From assembly GCF_014645835.1 (NCBI RefSeq), contig NZ_BMMM01000008.1, forward strand, positions 242,901-306,900: a stretch of 64,000 nucleotides of DNA, written 5' to 3'. The position numbers and the translations under genes are program-made. This DNA comes from Streptomyces albiflavescens. Its GTDB lineage: Bacteria > Actinomycetota > Actinomycetes > Streptomycetales > Streptomycetaceae. This document shows, piece by piece, positions 1-8,453 of this stretch. Each line of letters opens with the position of its first letter. Position 1 is the first letter of the stretch. Below the pieces are notes generated by a model that saw nothing but the letters and a program-made list of their open reading frames with translations, was not told where the DNA came from and searched no databases.

Positions 1-239
1 TGACCAAGCAGGCCATGACCGCGCTGCGCACCGCCTCGGGCGCGCACGGCTTCAACATCGGCATGAACCAGGGCACGGTCGCGGGCGCCGGCATCGCCGC
101 CCATCTCCACCAGCACATCGTCCCCCGCTGGGGCGGCGACACGAATTTCATGCCGGTCGTGGGCCACACCAAGGTCCTGCCCCAGCTCCTGGCGGACACC
201 CGCAAGATGCTGGCGGAGGCCTGGCCGACGGCTGCCTGA
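1..239 (+). CDS. HIT-family hydrolase, 3' end only
   Basis: This is the C-terminal part of a histidine-triad protein; its reading frame is open from the first base of the window, so the start lies upstream. The catalytic triad motif HLHQHIVPRW is intact and is followed by the usual short C-terminal tail. HIT proteins hydrolyse or transfer nucleoside phosphates; actinobacterial members next to phosphatidylinositol genes resemble AP4A phosphorylase/hydrolases, but the exact substrate cannot be read from this fragment. In related Streptomyces, from memory, it lies between thrS and the phospholipid genes, which fits what follows. The family is sure; the substrate is open. Confidence 0.9.
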   Translation, partial: TKQAMTALRTASGAHGFNIGMNQGTVAGAGIAAHLHQHIVPRWGGDTNFMPVVGHTKVLPQLLADTRKMLAEAWPTAA

Positions 240-252
240 TCCCGGCGGGCGT

Positions 253-278
253 CTCCGGTGCCCTGCCGGGCACCGGAG
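253..278. terminator. Bidirectional hairpin between convergent genes
   Basis: A perfect 11-bp stem (CTCCGGTGCCC at 253-263 pairing with 268-278) closes a TGCC tetraloop, 14 bp after the HIT stop codon and 18 bp past the 3' end of the minus-strand gene. The position suggests a shared factor-independent terminator, although there is no clear T-tract on either side, as is common in Streptomyces. Confidence 0.75.
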
Positions 279-295
279 CTCGGCCGACGAAGGCG

Positions 296-1963
296 CTACG
301 CGTCGTACAGGTCAGCCTTCCGAGGCATCGGGTCCTGGACCGCCGTGCTGAGGAACGCGGAGCGGGTGCCGAACTTCTCGGTGTTGACGCCGTTCTCCTC
401 CAGAACCCTGATCGCCGCGGCGTGCACCACGCGCAGGACCGGCGTCGCGGCCCGCAGCGCGTCGTCCGCCATGAAGCGGTGCCGCCACGGCTGATCGGCC
501 CAGGCGTGCCGCAGCCCGAAGGGCTCGGGCAGCGTCAGGGTCCCGCCGAGCCAGTTGAGGAACGGCGGATACCAGGTGAAGGGCGCCCGCGCCGTGAGCC
601 GTACCACCTCGTCCGTGGTGACCAGCGGCAGATTCACCTTGCGGGTCTCCCAGAACTTGACGGCCTTCGCGACCTCCTTGGTCGGCGCCTCCGGCTTCGT
701 CGTGAAGAGCGGGTTCACCGGACCCAGCGCGTGCCCCGTGACCTCGATGCGCAGTGTCTCGTGCAGCACCGTCACGGTGATCAGCATGGTGATGATCAAC
801 TGGCCGTCCCAGAGCGTCCATTGGACCCCGAGGTAGTGCCGGTCCCCGCTGCCGAACTGCTGCTTGTTGCAGATGTCCTGTATGGCGTGGGTCTTGATCG
901 TGTACGCGTCCACGTCCGTCCCGGCCGGCCGGGACACCGCCTTCGCGTTCTCCCCGATCGGCGTGACGACCCAGTGCTTTATCGAAGGGGCGGGGAAACC
1001 ACCGGTGTTGAGCGGGCCGCGCTCCAGCATGCGCAGCTGGTCGTGGATGGACCGGATGACGTCCCAGCTGCGGAACGGGTGGATCTCCTTGTCCGCGTCG
1101 CGCGCCACCAGGTCCTCGGCGAGCTGCCAGGCGCCCCAGCGGGTGCCCATGCCGAGTATGCCCTTGGGGCCCGCGTAGAAGACCGAGTTGGACTGCTGCT
1201 CGGCGGTGAGCCGGGCAAGGGACTGGCGCAGCCGCTCTGCCGCCGTCTCACCGGGACTGCCGGGCACGGCCTCGGGGATCTTGGCGCCGATGCCGCCGCC
1301 GGACAGCAGGCTGTCCCAGCGGTCGCGCAGGTCCTTGGCCGTGCGCTCGCAGATCTGCTTGGCCCAGAGCCAGCCGACGACGGGGAGCAGGATCGCCGCG
1401 CGCGCGTACCAGGCCCAGAAGCCCGTGAACGGCATGCGGATGAGGAAGAGCACGGCGAGGGCGCCGACGGCGACGAGGAGCGTGGTCGCCAGGGCGGAGG
1501 CGCGCTTGTCCTCGCGCTTGGCGATCTGGGTGCGGATCTGGAAGACCAGCAGCCAGACCAGCAGTCCGGGCAGGAAGAGCAGCCCGCACAGCACCATCAC
1601 GGCCGACAGCCAGTTGTCGCGCTCCCTGCGGATGCGGTTCGCCGCCAGGCAGTGCTCGACGACGACCTGCGGCTCGGTGCCGAAGGACTGGATGAGCGGC
1701 TTGCGGCCCACGCCCAGCATGCGGTCCTGCACGGCCCGTGCGAAGGCCTCGCCCAGGTTCGGCGCGAACAGCTTGATCTTTCCGGGCTTGACGGTGGACT
1801 TGTGCCAGTCGTTGTCCGCCTTGAGGATCTCCTCGACCGCGTTGTCCCGGTACGCCGCCGAGGCCAGGGCGAAGGTCGCCGCCGTCTGGCCCGCGGAGCC
1901 CGAGAGCGGCACTTGCGCCCCGGGAGTGAAATCGAAACCGTCGAATGCCACTTCCGCCCCCAT
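296..1963 (-). CDS. Conserved multi-pass membrane protein, function unknown
   Basis: I do not recognise a named domain. The product is about 555 aa. A soluble N-terminal part of about 120 residues is followed by hydrophobic helices around residues 130-150 (VMVLCGLLFLPGLLVWLLVF) and two more around 165-210, then a long C-terminal region with one weaker hydrophobic stretch (LIITMLITVTVL). The ATG at 1963 is chosen because it begins a natural-looking N-terminus; a GTG at 2014 in the same frame would add 17 Gly/Ala-rich residues, and neither start has a strong Shine-Dalgarno sequence. An in-frame stop lies a few codons upstream of the GTG. It lies downstream of the EF-G-like gene on the same strand with about 160 bp between, so it may have its own promoter. 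Confidence 0.75.
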   Translation of the reverse strand: MGAEVAFDGFDFTPGAQVPLSGSAGQTAATFALASAAYRDNAVEEILKADNDWHKSTVKPGKIKLFAPNLGEAFARAVQDRMLGVGRKPLIQSFGTEPQVVVEHCLAANRIRRERDNWLSAVMVLCGLLFLPGLLVWLLVFQIRTQIAKREDKRASALATTLLVAVGALAVLFLIRMPFTGFWAWYARAAILLPVVGWLWAKQICERTAKDLRDRWDSLLSGGGIGAKIPEAVPGSPGETAAERLRQSLARLTAEQQSNSVFYAGPKGILGMGTRWGAWQLAEDLVARDADKEIHPFRSWDVIRSIHDQLRMLERGPLNTGGFPAPSIKHWVVTPIGENAKAVSRPAGTDVDAYTIKTHAIQDICNKQQFGSGDRHYLGVQWTLWDGQLIITMLITVTVLHETLRIEVTGHALGPVNPLFTTKPEAPTKEVAKAVKFWETRKVNLPLVTTDEVVRLTARAPFTWYPPFLNWLGGTLTLPEPFGLRHAWADQPWRHRFMADDALRAATPVLRVVHAAAIRVLEENGVNTEKFGTRSAFLSTAVQDPMPRKADLYDA

Positions 1964-2017
1964 CGCCGCCGCGCCCGCTCCTGCGGCCTTTCCCGACTTC
2001 CCTGCCCCGCACACCTG

Positions 2018-2043
2018 TTGATCAGGTCATCGTCTTGATCAGG
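2018..2043. repeat. Direct repeat TTGATCAGG, 17-bp period
   Basis: The 9-mer TTGATCAGG occurs at 2018-2026 and again at 2035-2043, each with the palindrome TGATCA at its core. It sits just upstream of the membrane-protein gene. It could be a repressor site, but nothing else supports that. Confidence 0.4.
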
Positions 2044-2121
2044 TTCTCAGAGTATCGGCCGCGACCGACATTCGTCGGCGGACGGCCGAAGCCGCCCGCC
2101 GACGGATGAGGCGCCGAACCC

Positions 2122-4317
2122 TCAGGCGTCCTGGGTCTGTTCGCGGATCCTTTCGGCGATCTGAGGCGGCATCGGCTCGTGGCGCGCGTAACTGCGGTTG
2201 AAGCGGGCGGTGCCGTGCGAGAGAGAGCGCAGATCGACCGCGTACCGCCCGATCTCGATCTCCGGGACCTCGGCCCGTACGAGGGTGCGTCCGCCGCCCG
2301 TCTGCTCGGTGCCGACGACTCGGCCGCGCCGCCCCGACAGGTCGCTCATCACGGCGCCCACATAGTCGTCGCCGACCAGGACGGTCACCTCGGCCACCGG
2401 CTCCAGGAGATGGATCTTGGCGTCGGCGGCCGCCTCGCGCAGGGCGAGCGCGCCCGCCGTCTGGAACGCGGCGTCGGAGGAGTCCACGGAGTGCGCCTTG
2501 CCGTCGAGCAGCGTGATCCGTACGTCGATGAGCGGATAGCCCGCCGCCACGCCCTTGGAGGCCTGGGCGCGGACGCCCTTCTCGACGGACGGGATGAACT
2601 GCCTTGGCACTGCGCCGCCGACCACCTTGTCGACGAATTCGATACCCGAGCCGTTCGGCAGCGGTTCGACCTCGATCTCGCAGATCGCGTACTGGCCGTG
2701 CCCGCCCGACTGCTTCACATGGCGGCCGCGCCCGGCGGACCTGTCCGCGAACGTCTCCCGCAGGGAGACCTTGTGCGGGACCACGTCGACCTGGACGCCG
2801 TAGCGGTTGCGCAGCCGCTCCAGGGCCACGTCCGCGTGGGCCTCGCCCAGACACCACAGGACGACCTGGTGGGTGTTCTGGTTCTGCTCCAGGCGCATCG
2901 TGGGGTCCTCGGCGACCAGCCTGCCGAGGCCCTGCGAGAGCTTGTCCTCGTCGGGCTTGCTGTGCGCCTGAATGGCGAGCGGAAGCAGCGGGTCGGGCAT
3001 CTGCCACGGCTCCATGAGCAGCGGGTCGTCCTTGGCCGAGAGGGTGTCTCCGGTCTCGGCCCGGTTCAGCTTCGCCACGCAGGCCAGGTCGCCCGCGATG
3101 CAGTGCGTGAGGGCGCGCTGCTGTTTGCCGAACGGCCTGGACAGGGCCCCTACGCGCTCGTCGACGTCGTGATCCTCGTGGCCCCGGTCGGTCAGCCCGT
3201 GCCCGGACACATGCACCGTCTCGTCGGGACGCAGGGTGCCCGAGAAGACGCGGACGAGGGAGACCCGGCCCACGTACGGGTCGGACGCGGTCTTCACGAC
3301 CTCCGCGACCAGCGGCCCGTTCGGGTCGCAGGCCTTCACCCCGCGCGACGCGCCGTCCGGTGTGGTCACCGTGGGAGCCTCGCGCTCCAGCGGGGTCGGG
3401 AAGCCGCCCGTGACGAGCTCGAGGAGTTCCACCGTACCGAGGCCCTGACGGGCGCCCTCGGCGGCCGGAGCGGCGGCCAGCACCGGGAAGAAGGTTCCCC
3501 GCGCCACAGCCCGCTCCAGGTCCTGCACGAGCGTCTTGAGATCGATCTCCTCGCCGCCGAGATAGCGGTCCATGAGGGTCTCGTCCTCGCTCTCGGAGAT
3601 GATCCCCTCGATGAGCCGGTTACGCGCCTCCTCGATGAGCGGCAGCTGCTCGGATCCCGGCTCCGCCTCCTTGCGCTCCCCGGAGGAGTAGTCGAACAGC
3701 CGCTGGGACAGCAGCCCGATCAGACCCGTCACGGGCGCGTGCCCGTCGGGGCCCTCCTCGCCGTGCAGCGGCAGATACAGGGGCAGTACGGCGTCGGGGT
3801 CGTCCGCGCCGAAGGCCTCCGCGCAGATCCGCGTCATCTCCTCGAAGTCCGCTCTGGCGGCTTCGAGGTGGGTGACCACGATGGCCCGCGGCATGCCGAC
3901 GGCCGCGCACTCCTCCCACACCATCCGGGTCGAGCCGTCCACGCCGTCCGAGGCCGAGACGACGAAAAGGGCCGCGTCCGCCGCTCGCAGACCGGCCCGC
4001 AGCTCCCCGACGAAGTCGGCGTATCCGGGGGTGTCCAGAATGTTGATCTTGTATCCGTCCCAGTCGACGGGTACCAGGGAGAGCTGCACCGAGCGCTGCT
4101 GCCGGTGCTCGATCTCGTCGTAGTCGGATACGGTGCCGCCGTCCTCCACGCGGCCCGCCCGGTTCACTGCTCCCGCGGTGAGCGCGAGAGCTTCCACCAG
4201 AGTCGTCTTGCCCGATCCGCTGTGGCCGACCAGCACCACATTCCGTACGGACGCGGGGTGGTCGGCCGCCGTAGCCCTGCCGGCGGCTCCGGGGTGTGCG
4301 TTCGCCTTGTCGCCCAT
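2122..4317 (-). CDS. EF-G-like translational GTPase (FusA2-type paralogue)
   Basis: The 731-aa protein has the full EF-G plan: G domain (P-loop GHSGSGKT near residue 32, G3 motif DTPGYADF), domain II, and domains III-V at the C-terminus. The ATG at 4317 is preceded by GGGAGG eight bases upstream; a longer frame reaching 4419 lacks such a site. The G4 element, normally NKxD, reads THLE, so guanine recognition may be weakened. It belongs with actinobacterial EF-G2 proteins, which exist beside the true EF-G encoded in the str operon; the mycobacterial counterpart binds GTP but is reported to be a poor ribosome-stimulated GTPase. It is a lone minus-strand gene, divergent from the PI/PIM operon. 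A ribosome-protection or stress role is possible but unproven. Confidence 0.88.
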   Translation of the reverse strand: MGDKANAHPGAAGRATAADHPASVRNVVLVGHSGSGKTTLVEALALTAGAVNRAGRVEDGGTVSDYDEIEHRQQRSVQLSLVPVDWDGYKINILDTPGYADFVGELRAGLRAADAALFVVSASDGVDGSTRMVWEECAAVGMPRAIVVTHLEAARADFEEMTRICAEAFGADDPDAVLPLYLPLHGEEGPDGHAPVTGLIGLLSQRLFDYSSGERKEAEPGSEQLPLIEEARNRLIEGIISESEDETLMDRYLGGEEIDLKTLVQDLERAVARGTFFPVLAAAPAAEGARQGLGTVELLELVTGGFPTPLEREAPTVTTPDGASRGVKACDPNGPLVAEVVKTASDPYVGRVSLVRVFSGTLRPDETVHVSGHGLTDRGHEDHDVDERVGALSRPFGKQQRALTHCIAGDLACVAKLNRAETGDTLSAKDDPLLMEPWQMPDPLLPLAIQAHSKPDEDKLSQGLGRLVAEDPTMRLEQNQNTHQVVLWCLGEAHADVALERLRNRYGVQVDVVPHKVSLRETFADRSAGRGRHVKQSGGHGQYAICEIEVEPLPNGSGIEFVDKVVGGAVPRQFIPSVEKGVRAQASKGVAAGYPLIDVRITLLDGKAHSVDSSDAAFQTAGALALREAAADAKIHLLEPVAEVTVLVGDDYVGAVMSDLSGRRGRVVGTEQTGGGRTLVRAEVPEIEIGRYAVDLRSLSHGTARFNRSYARHEPMPPQIAERIREQTQDA

Positions 4318-4590
4318 GGCCTTGCCTCCCGTGCACGGTGAGGTCTCTGTGGGCGCGGGCAGACGGATCCGCGTGCGGTGCGGCTCCGATGACGCCCGCG
4401 GTGTATTCGAGCTTTGCACTCACGTCACGGTGCGTCCATACGGCGGACTCGATCGAGCCGTGACACCGGCGGCATCCCGTCATGACACGGGGTGCGGGTG
4501 CCCGACCGTCGCACACTCGCGCGCCTGGCTACGATGGGCCAGCCGGTGGCCAGCAGGGGCCGCCCGGCGACACCGACCCTCGGGAAGGCC

Positions 4591-5253
4591 ATGCTGAACA
4601 AGTACGCGCGTGCATTCTTCACGCGTGTCCTCACACCGTTCGCCGCGTTTCTCATCCGCCGGGGGGTAAGCCCCGACACGGTCACCCTCCTGGGCACGGC
4701 CGGAGTCATGGCGGGCGCGCTGGTCTTCTACCCCCGGGGAGAGTTCTTCTGGGGCACGATCGTCATCACGCTCTTCGTGTTCTCGGACCTCGTCGACGGC
4801 AATATGGCGCGCCAGCTCGGCCGCTCCAGCCGCTGGGGCGCCTTCCTCGACTCGACGCTCGACCGGGTCGCCGACGGCGCGATCTTCGGCGGCTTCGCGC
4901 TCTGGTACGCGGGCAACGGCGACAACAACGCCCTGTGCGCCGTCTCGATCTTCTGCCTGGCCAGCGGCCAGGTGGTCTCGTACACCAAGGCCCGCGGCGA
5001 GTCGATCGGGCTGCCGGTCGCGGTCAACGGACTGGTGGAGCGGGCCGAGCGGCTGGTGATCTCGCTGGTCGCGGCCGGCCTCGCGGGCCTGCACAAGTTC
5101 GGCGTGCCCGGCATCCAGGTGCTGCTGCCCATCGCCCTGTGGATCGTCGCGGTCGGCAGCCTCGTGACGCTGATCCAGCGTGTGGTCACGGTGCGCCGCG
5201 AGTCCGCCGAGGCGGACGCCGCATCGACCCAGAACAGCGGGGCCACCTCGTGA
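4591..5253 (+). CDS. pgsA: CDP-alcohol phosphatidyltransferase (PI-phosphate synthase type)
   Basis: This 220-aa integral membrane enzyme transfers a phosphatidyl group from CDP-diacylglycerol to an alcohol. The signature begins DLVDGNMAR and ends FLDSTLD, giving all the metal-binding aspartates. Several hydrophobic helices follow (for example SLVTLIQRVV near the end). The ATG at 4591 follows GGGAAGG; upstream in-frame starts as far as 4492 lack a better site. The next two genes encode a PIM-type acyltransferase and a PimA-type mannosyltransferase with 4-nt overlaps, so the acceptor is most likely inositol phosphate, making phosphatidylinositol phosphate for PIM synthesis in the cytoplasmic membrane. 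The acceptor is inferred from context and not visible in the sequence. Confidence 0.9.
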   Translation: MLNKYARAFFTRVLTPFAAFLIRRGVSPDTVTLLGTAGVMAGALVFYPRGEFFWGTIVITLFVFSDLVDGNMARQLGRSSRWGAFLDSTLDRVADGAIFGGFALWYAGNGDNNALCAVSIFCLASGQVVSYTKARGESIGLPVAVNGLVERAERLVISLVAAGLAGLHKFGVPGIQVLLPIALWIVAVGSLVTLIQRVVTVRRESAEADAASTQNSGATS

Positions 5254-6215
5254 CGAGTCTCCAGGACCGGCTGGTGGACGGGGCGTACGCGTTCGGCTGG
5301 AGCACCGTCAAGAAGCTCCCCGAGCCTGTCGCCGTGCGGCTCGGCCGGACCATCGCCGACCTCGCCTGGAAGAGGCGCGGCAAGGGGATACAGCGCCTGG
5401 AGAGCAACTACGCGCGCGTGGTGCCCGACGCGACGCCGGAGCGGCTCGCCGAGCTCTCCAAGGCGGGCATGCGCTCGTACCTGCGCTACTGGATGGAGTC
5501 CTTCCGGCTGCCCGCCTGGAGCGAGGAGCGCGTGAAGACGGGCTTCGACCCGAAGGACGTGCACCACCTCACCGACGCGCTCGCCTCCGACAAAGGCGTG
5601 ATCCTCGCCCTCCCACACATGGGCAACTGGGATCTCGCGGGCGCCTGGGTCACCACAAAGCTTCGGACGCCGTTCACGACGGTCGCCGAGCGCCTCAAGC
5701 CCGAATCGCTGTACGACCGATTCGTCGCCTATCGCGAGGGCCTCGGCATGGAGGTCCTGCCGCACAGCGGCGGCACCGCGTTCGGCACGCTGGCCCGGCG
5801 GCTGCGCGACGGCGGGCTGATCTGCCTGGTCGCCGAGCGCGACCTGTCCTCGTCCGGCGTCGAGGTGGAGTTCTTCGGCGCGGCGACCCGGATGCCCGCG
5901 GGACCGGCCCTGCTCGCCCAGCAGACCGGCGCCCTGCTCCTTCCCGTGACGCTCTGGTACGACGATTCGCCCGTGATGAAGGGGCGCGTGCATCCCCCCA
6001 TCGAGGTGCCCGAGACAGGCACCCGGGCGGAAAAGACGTCTGCCATGACACAGGCGATGGCCGACGCCTTCGCCACGGGGATCGCCGACCATCCGGAGGA
6101 CTGGCACATGCTGCAGCGTTTGTGGCTCAAGGACCTCGACCCGGGGAAGAATCCTGACAACACCGGGAAGGTTTCCGAGAACTCCGAGAAGGACCCTGAG
6201 AAAGGGACCCCGTGA
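5250..6215 (+). CDS. Phosphatidylinositol mannoside acyltransferase (PatA/LpxL family)
   Basis: The 321-aa protein belongs to the LpxL/HtrB-like lysophospholipid acyltransferase family. The catalytic HX4D motif is seen as HMGNWD in the segment ALPHMGNWDLAG around residue 125. The family is membrane-associated and uses acyl-CoA; mycobacterial PatA acylates the 6-position of the mannose in PIM1. It starts at a GTG that overlaps the upstream TGA (GTGA) and ends in a GTGA overlap with the glycosyltransferase, so all three genes are translationally coupled. The C-terminal 25 residues are low-complexity Lys/Asn/Glu/Pro. Confidence 0.9.
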   Translation: MTSLQDRLVDGAYAFGWSTVKKLPEPVAVRLGRTIADLAWKRRGKGIQRLESNYARVVPDATPERLAELSKAGMRSYLRYWMESFRLPAWSEERVKTGFDPKDVHHLTDALASDKGVILALPHMGNWDLAGAWVTTKLRTPFTTVAERLKPESLYDRFVAYREGLGMEVLPHSGGTAFGTLARRLRDGGLICLVAERDLSSSGVEVEFFGAATRMPAGPALLAQQTGALLLPVTLWYDDSPVMKGRVHPPIEVPETGTRAEKTSAMTQAMADAFATGIADHPEDWHMLQRLWLKDLDPGKNPDNTGKVSENSEKDPEKGTP

Positions 6216-7372
6216 GGATCGGCATCGTCTGCCCCTACTCCTGGGACGTGCCGGGCGGCGTCCAGTTCCACATCCGCGACCTGGCCGAGCACCTCATCCG
6301 CCTCGGCCACGAGGTGTCCGTCCTCGCCCCCGCGGACGATGACACGCCCCTGCCTCCGTACGTCGTCTCGGCGGGCCGCGCGGTCCCGGTGCCGTACAAC
6401 GGCTCCGTGGCCCGCCTGAACTTCGGGTTCCTGTCGGCGGCCCGGGTGCGGCGCTGGCTGCACGACGGCACCTTCGACGTGATCCACATCCACGAGCCGG
6501 CCTCGCCGTCGCTCGGGCTGCTCGCCTGCTGGGCGGCGCAGGGTCCCATCGTCGCCACCTTCCACACCTCCAACCCGCGCTCCCGGGCGATGGTCGCCGC
6601 GTACTCGATTCTCCAGGCCGCCCTGGAGAAGATCAGCGCGCGGATCGCGGTGAGCGAGTACGCGCGCCGCACCCTCGTCGAGCACCTGGGCGGCGATGCG
6701 GTCGTCATCCCGAACGGTGTCGACGTCGACTTCTTCGCCCGCGCCAAGCCCAAGGCCGAGTGGCAGGGCGACACCCTCGGCTTCATCGGCCGCATCGACG
6801 AGCCCCGCAAGGGCCTGCCGGTGCTCATGAAGGCCCTGCCGAAGATCCTCGCCGAGCGCCCGGGGACCAGGCTCCTGGTCGCCGGACGCGGCGACGAGGA
6901 GGAGGCGGTGGAGTCCCTGCCCGCCGAGATGCGCTCGCGCGTCGAGTTCCTCGGCATGATCAGCGACGAGGACAAGGCCCGCTTCCTGCGCAGCGTCGAC
7001 GTGTACGTGGCGCCGAACACCGGCGGCGAGAGCTTCGGGATAATCCTGGTGGAGGCGATGTCGGCGGGGGCGCCGGTGCTCGCCTCCGACCTCGACGCGT
7101 TCACCCAGGTCCTCGACCAGGGCGCGGCGGGCGAGCTGTTCGCCAACGAGGACGCCGACGCGCTGGCCGCTTCCGCGCTGCGGCTCCTCGGCGACCCGGA
7201 GCGCCGTGCCGAACTGCGCGAGCGGGGGAGTGCCCACGTACGGCGCTTCGACTGGTCGACGGTCGGGGCGGACATCCTGTCCGTCTACGAGACGGTGACG
7301 GACGGGGCGGCGGCGGTTGCCACCGACGAACGGACCGGGTTGCGGGCGAGATTCGGGCTGGCGCGGGACTGA
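6212..7372 (+). CDS. pimA: GT4 glycosyltransferase, PimA-type mannosyltransferase
   Basis: The 386-aa protein has the two-lobed GT-B fold of family GT4. The N-terminal acceptor lobe starts with the glycine-rich loop VPGGVQFH; the C-terminal donor lobe carries the EX7E-type motif GGESFGIILVEAMSAGAP around residues 270-290, which holds GDP-mannose. It is expected to add the first mannose to phosphatidylinositol on the cytoplasmic face of the membrane. The GTG start overlaps the acyltransferase stop by four bases. The order synthase, acyltransferase, mannosyltransferase matches the mycobacterial PIM operon. PimA is the best match; another PI-directed sugar transferase cannot be excluded. Confidence 0.9.
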   Translation: MRIGIVCPYSWDVPGGVQFHIRDLAEHLIRLGHEVSVLAPADDDTPLPPYVVSAGRAVPVPYNGSVARLNFGFLSAARVRRWLHDGTFDVIHIHEPASPSLGLLACWAAQGPIVATFHTSNPRSRAMVAAYSILQAALEKISARIAVSEYARRTLVEHLGGDAVVIPNGVDVDFFARAKPKAEWQGDTLGFIGRIDEPRKGLPVLMKALPKILAERPGTRLLVAGRGDEEEAVESLPAEMRSRVEFLGMISDEDKARFLRSVDVYVAPNTGGESFGIILVEAMSAGAPVLASDLDAFTQVLDQGAAGELFANEDADALAASALRLLGDPERRAELRERGSAHVRRFDWSTVGADILSVYETVTDGAAAVATDERTGLRARFGLARD

Positions 7373-7374
7373 AC

Positions 7375-7778
7375 GTGCCGGACACGTCGGGCCGGGGAGC
7401 GTCGTGCTGCGCACCCGCGCGCGGGGAGGTCGGTTCACTTTTCCAACTGGCCTCCGTCCCCGGTCCGCGCAGTGATCGCGGATCCGGGCACGACGTCTCT
7501 GCCATCGAGCTGCCGGCCGGCGAGTTCCGCATGGGCGACGCCTTCGGCGAGGGGTATCCGGACGATGCGGAGGGACCCGTCCGTACGGTGGCGGTGGAGT
7601 CCTTCCGGATCGACGCGACCGCCGTCACCAACGCCAGGGTCGCCGAATTCGTACGGGCGACCGGCTACCGGACGGAGGCGGAGCGGTACGGCGGGTCGCC
7701 GCCCGGTCCCGGAACACGCCCGACTTCTCGACCGGGCACGGCGGTTTCCGTTGTGCCTGGGACCTCGTAGTGAGGTGA
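7375..7778 (+). pseudogene. Formylglycine-generating enzyme (SUMF1) gene with internal deletion and frameshift
   Basis: From a GTG at 7375 one frame reads about 105 residues ending in a typical FGE N-terminal domain: LPAGEFRMGDAFGEGYPDD, then VTNARVAEFVRATGYRTEAE. At about 7692 this similarity stops, and the next frame carries the extreme C-terminus of the same family, RVAARSRNTPDFSTGHGGF followed by RCAWDL, to a stop at 7776-7778. A normal FGE is about 300 aa, so some 170-200 codons, including the catalytic cysteine segment, are gone and the ends are joined out of frame. FGE converts a sulfatase cysteine to formylglycine; no sulfatase is in the window. It follows the PimA-type gene by 2 bp. 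Confidence 0.85.
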
Positions 7779-7803
7779 CCGTACCCGGGTAGCCTTGCCG
7801 CCC

Positions 7804-8349
7804 GTGACCGCAACCCTCATCTGGATCCTCGTCGGCCTCGTCGCGATCGGCCTCTACCTGAGCTGGACCGCCGGGCGACTGGACCGGCTGCACTCCCGCA
7901 TCGACGCCGCCCGCGCCGCTCTCGACGCGCAGTTGCTGCGCCGAGCCTCCGTGGCACAGGAGTTGGCCACGTCCGGGGTCCTCGATCCGGCCGCCTCGAT
8001 CGTGCTGTACGAGGCGGCGCACGCGGCTCGGCAGGCCGAGGAGGAGCAGCGGGAGGTGGCCGAGAGTGAGCTGAGCCAGGCGTTGCGGGCCGTGTTCGGA
8101 GAGGTGGCCCAGGTCGAGGCCGTGCGGGAGGCTCCCGGCGGTGACGCGGCGGCGAGTGAACTGGCGCAGGCCGTGCGGCGGGTGCCGATGGCCCGGCGCT
8201 TCCACAACGACGCCGTACGCGCCGCCCGCGCACTCCGCCGCCACCGCAAGGTCCGCTGGTTCCGCCTCGCCGGTCATGCGCCGTTCCCCATGGCTTTCGA
8301 GATGGACGACGAGCCCCCGACGGCTCTGGCGGACCGCCCGACCAGTTGA
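7804..8349 (+). CDS. Small membrane-anchored conserved protein, function unknown
   Basis: The 181-aa product has one N-terminal transmembrane helix (LIWILVGLVAIGLYLSW) followed by a highly charged, probably coiled-coil cytoplasmic or extracytoplasmic region. The segment RLDRLHSRIDAARAALDAQL recalls the LemA family arrangement, but the rest does not clearly match, so I do not name it. GTG at 7804 is taken as start because it begins directly at the helix; a TTG nine bases upstream is possible. It lies between the FGE remnant and pdxS and is present at this position in other Streptomyces as far as I recall. Confidence 0.8.
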   Translation: MTATLIWILVGLVAIGLYLSWTAGRLDRLHSRIDAARAALDAQLLRRASVAQELATSGVLDPAASIVLYEAAHAARQAEEEQREVAESELSQALRAVFGEVAQVEAVREAPGGDAAASELAQAVRRVPMARRFHNDAVRAARALRRHRKVRWFRLAGHAPFPMAFEMDDEPPTALADRPTS

Positions 8350-8410
8350 GGCAGGGTCTGTTCGCACCCTCCGCCCCGACAAAAGACTGCGAGTTCCCCG
8401 CGCCGACAAT

Positions 8411-8453
8411 GCGCAGTTCCCCGCGCCACCGGAAGGTGGGCGGGGAACTGCGC
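8411..8453. terminator. Strong hairpin with GGAA loop upstream of pdxS
   Basis: GCGCAGTTCCCCGC at 8411-8424 pairs perfectly with 8440-8453, and CCACC at 8426-8430 pairs with GGTGG at 8435-8439 around a GGAA tetraloop, leaving one unpaired G. This 19-bp helix would end transcripts from the upstream gene. It overlaps a dispersed repeat (8440-8530), and the sequences flanking it (about 8362-8380 and 8500-8517) are again partly complementary, so the whole unit is a larger imperfect palindrome. Confidence 0.7.

Noticed and set aside
422..2038. 538-aa open frame on the plus strand
   Set aside because: It runs opposite the minus-strand membrane protein and is rich in Arg/Gly/Val/Pro with no hydrophobic helices, as expected for an antisense frame.
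2179..4341. 720-aa open frame on the plus strand
   Set aside because: It is the shadow of the EF-G-like gene; no start site or motif supports it.
7804..8349. Naming the small membrane protein LemA
   Set aside because: Only the helix-plus-first-coil pattern is similar; the rest of the LemA signature is not seen.
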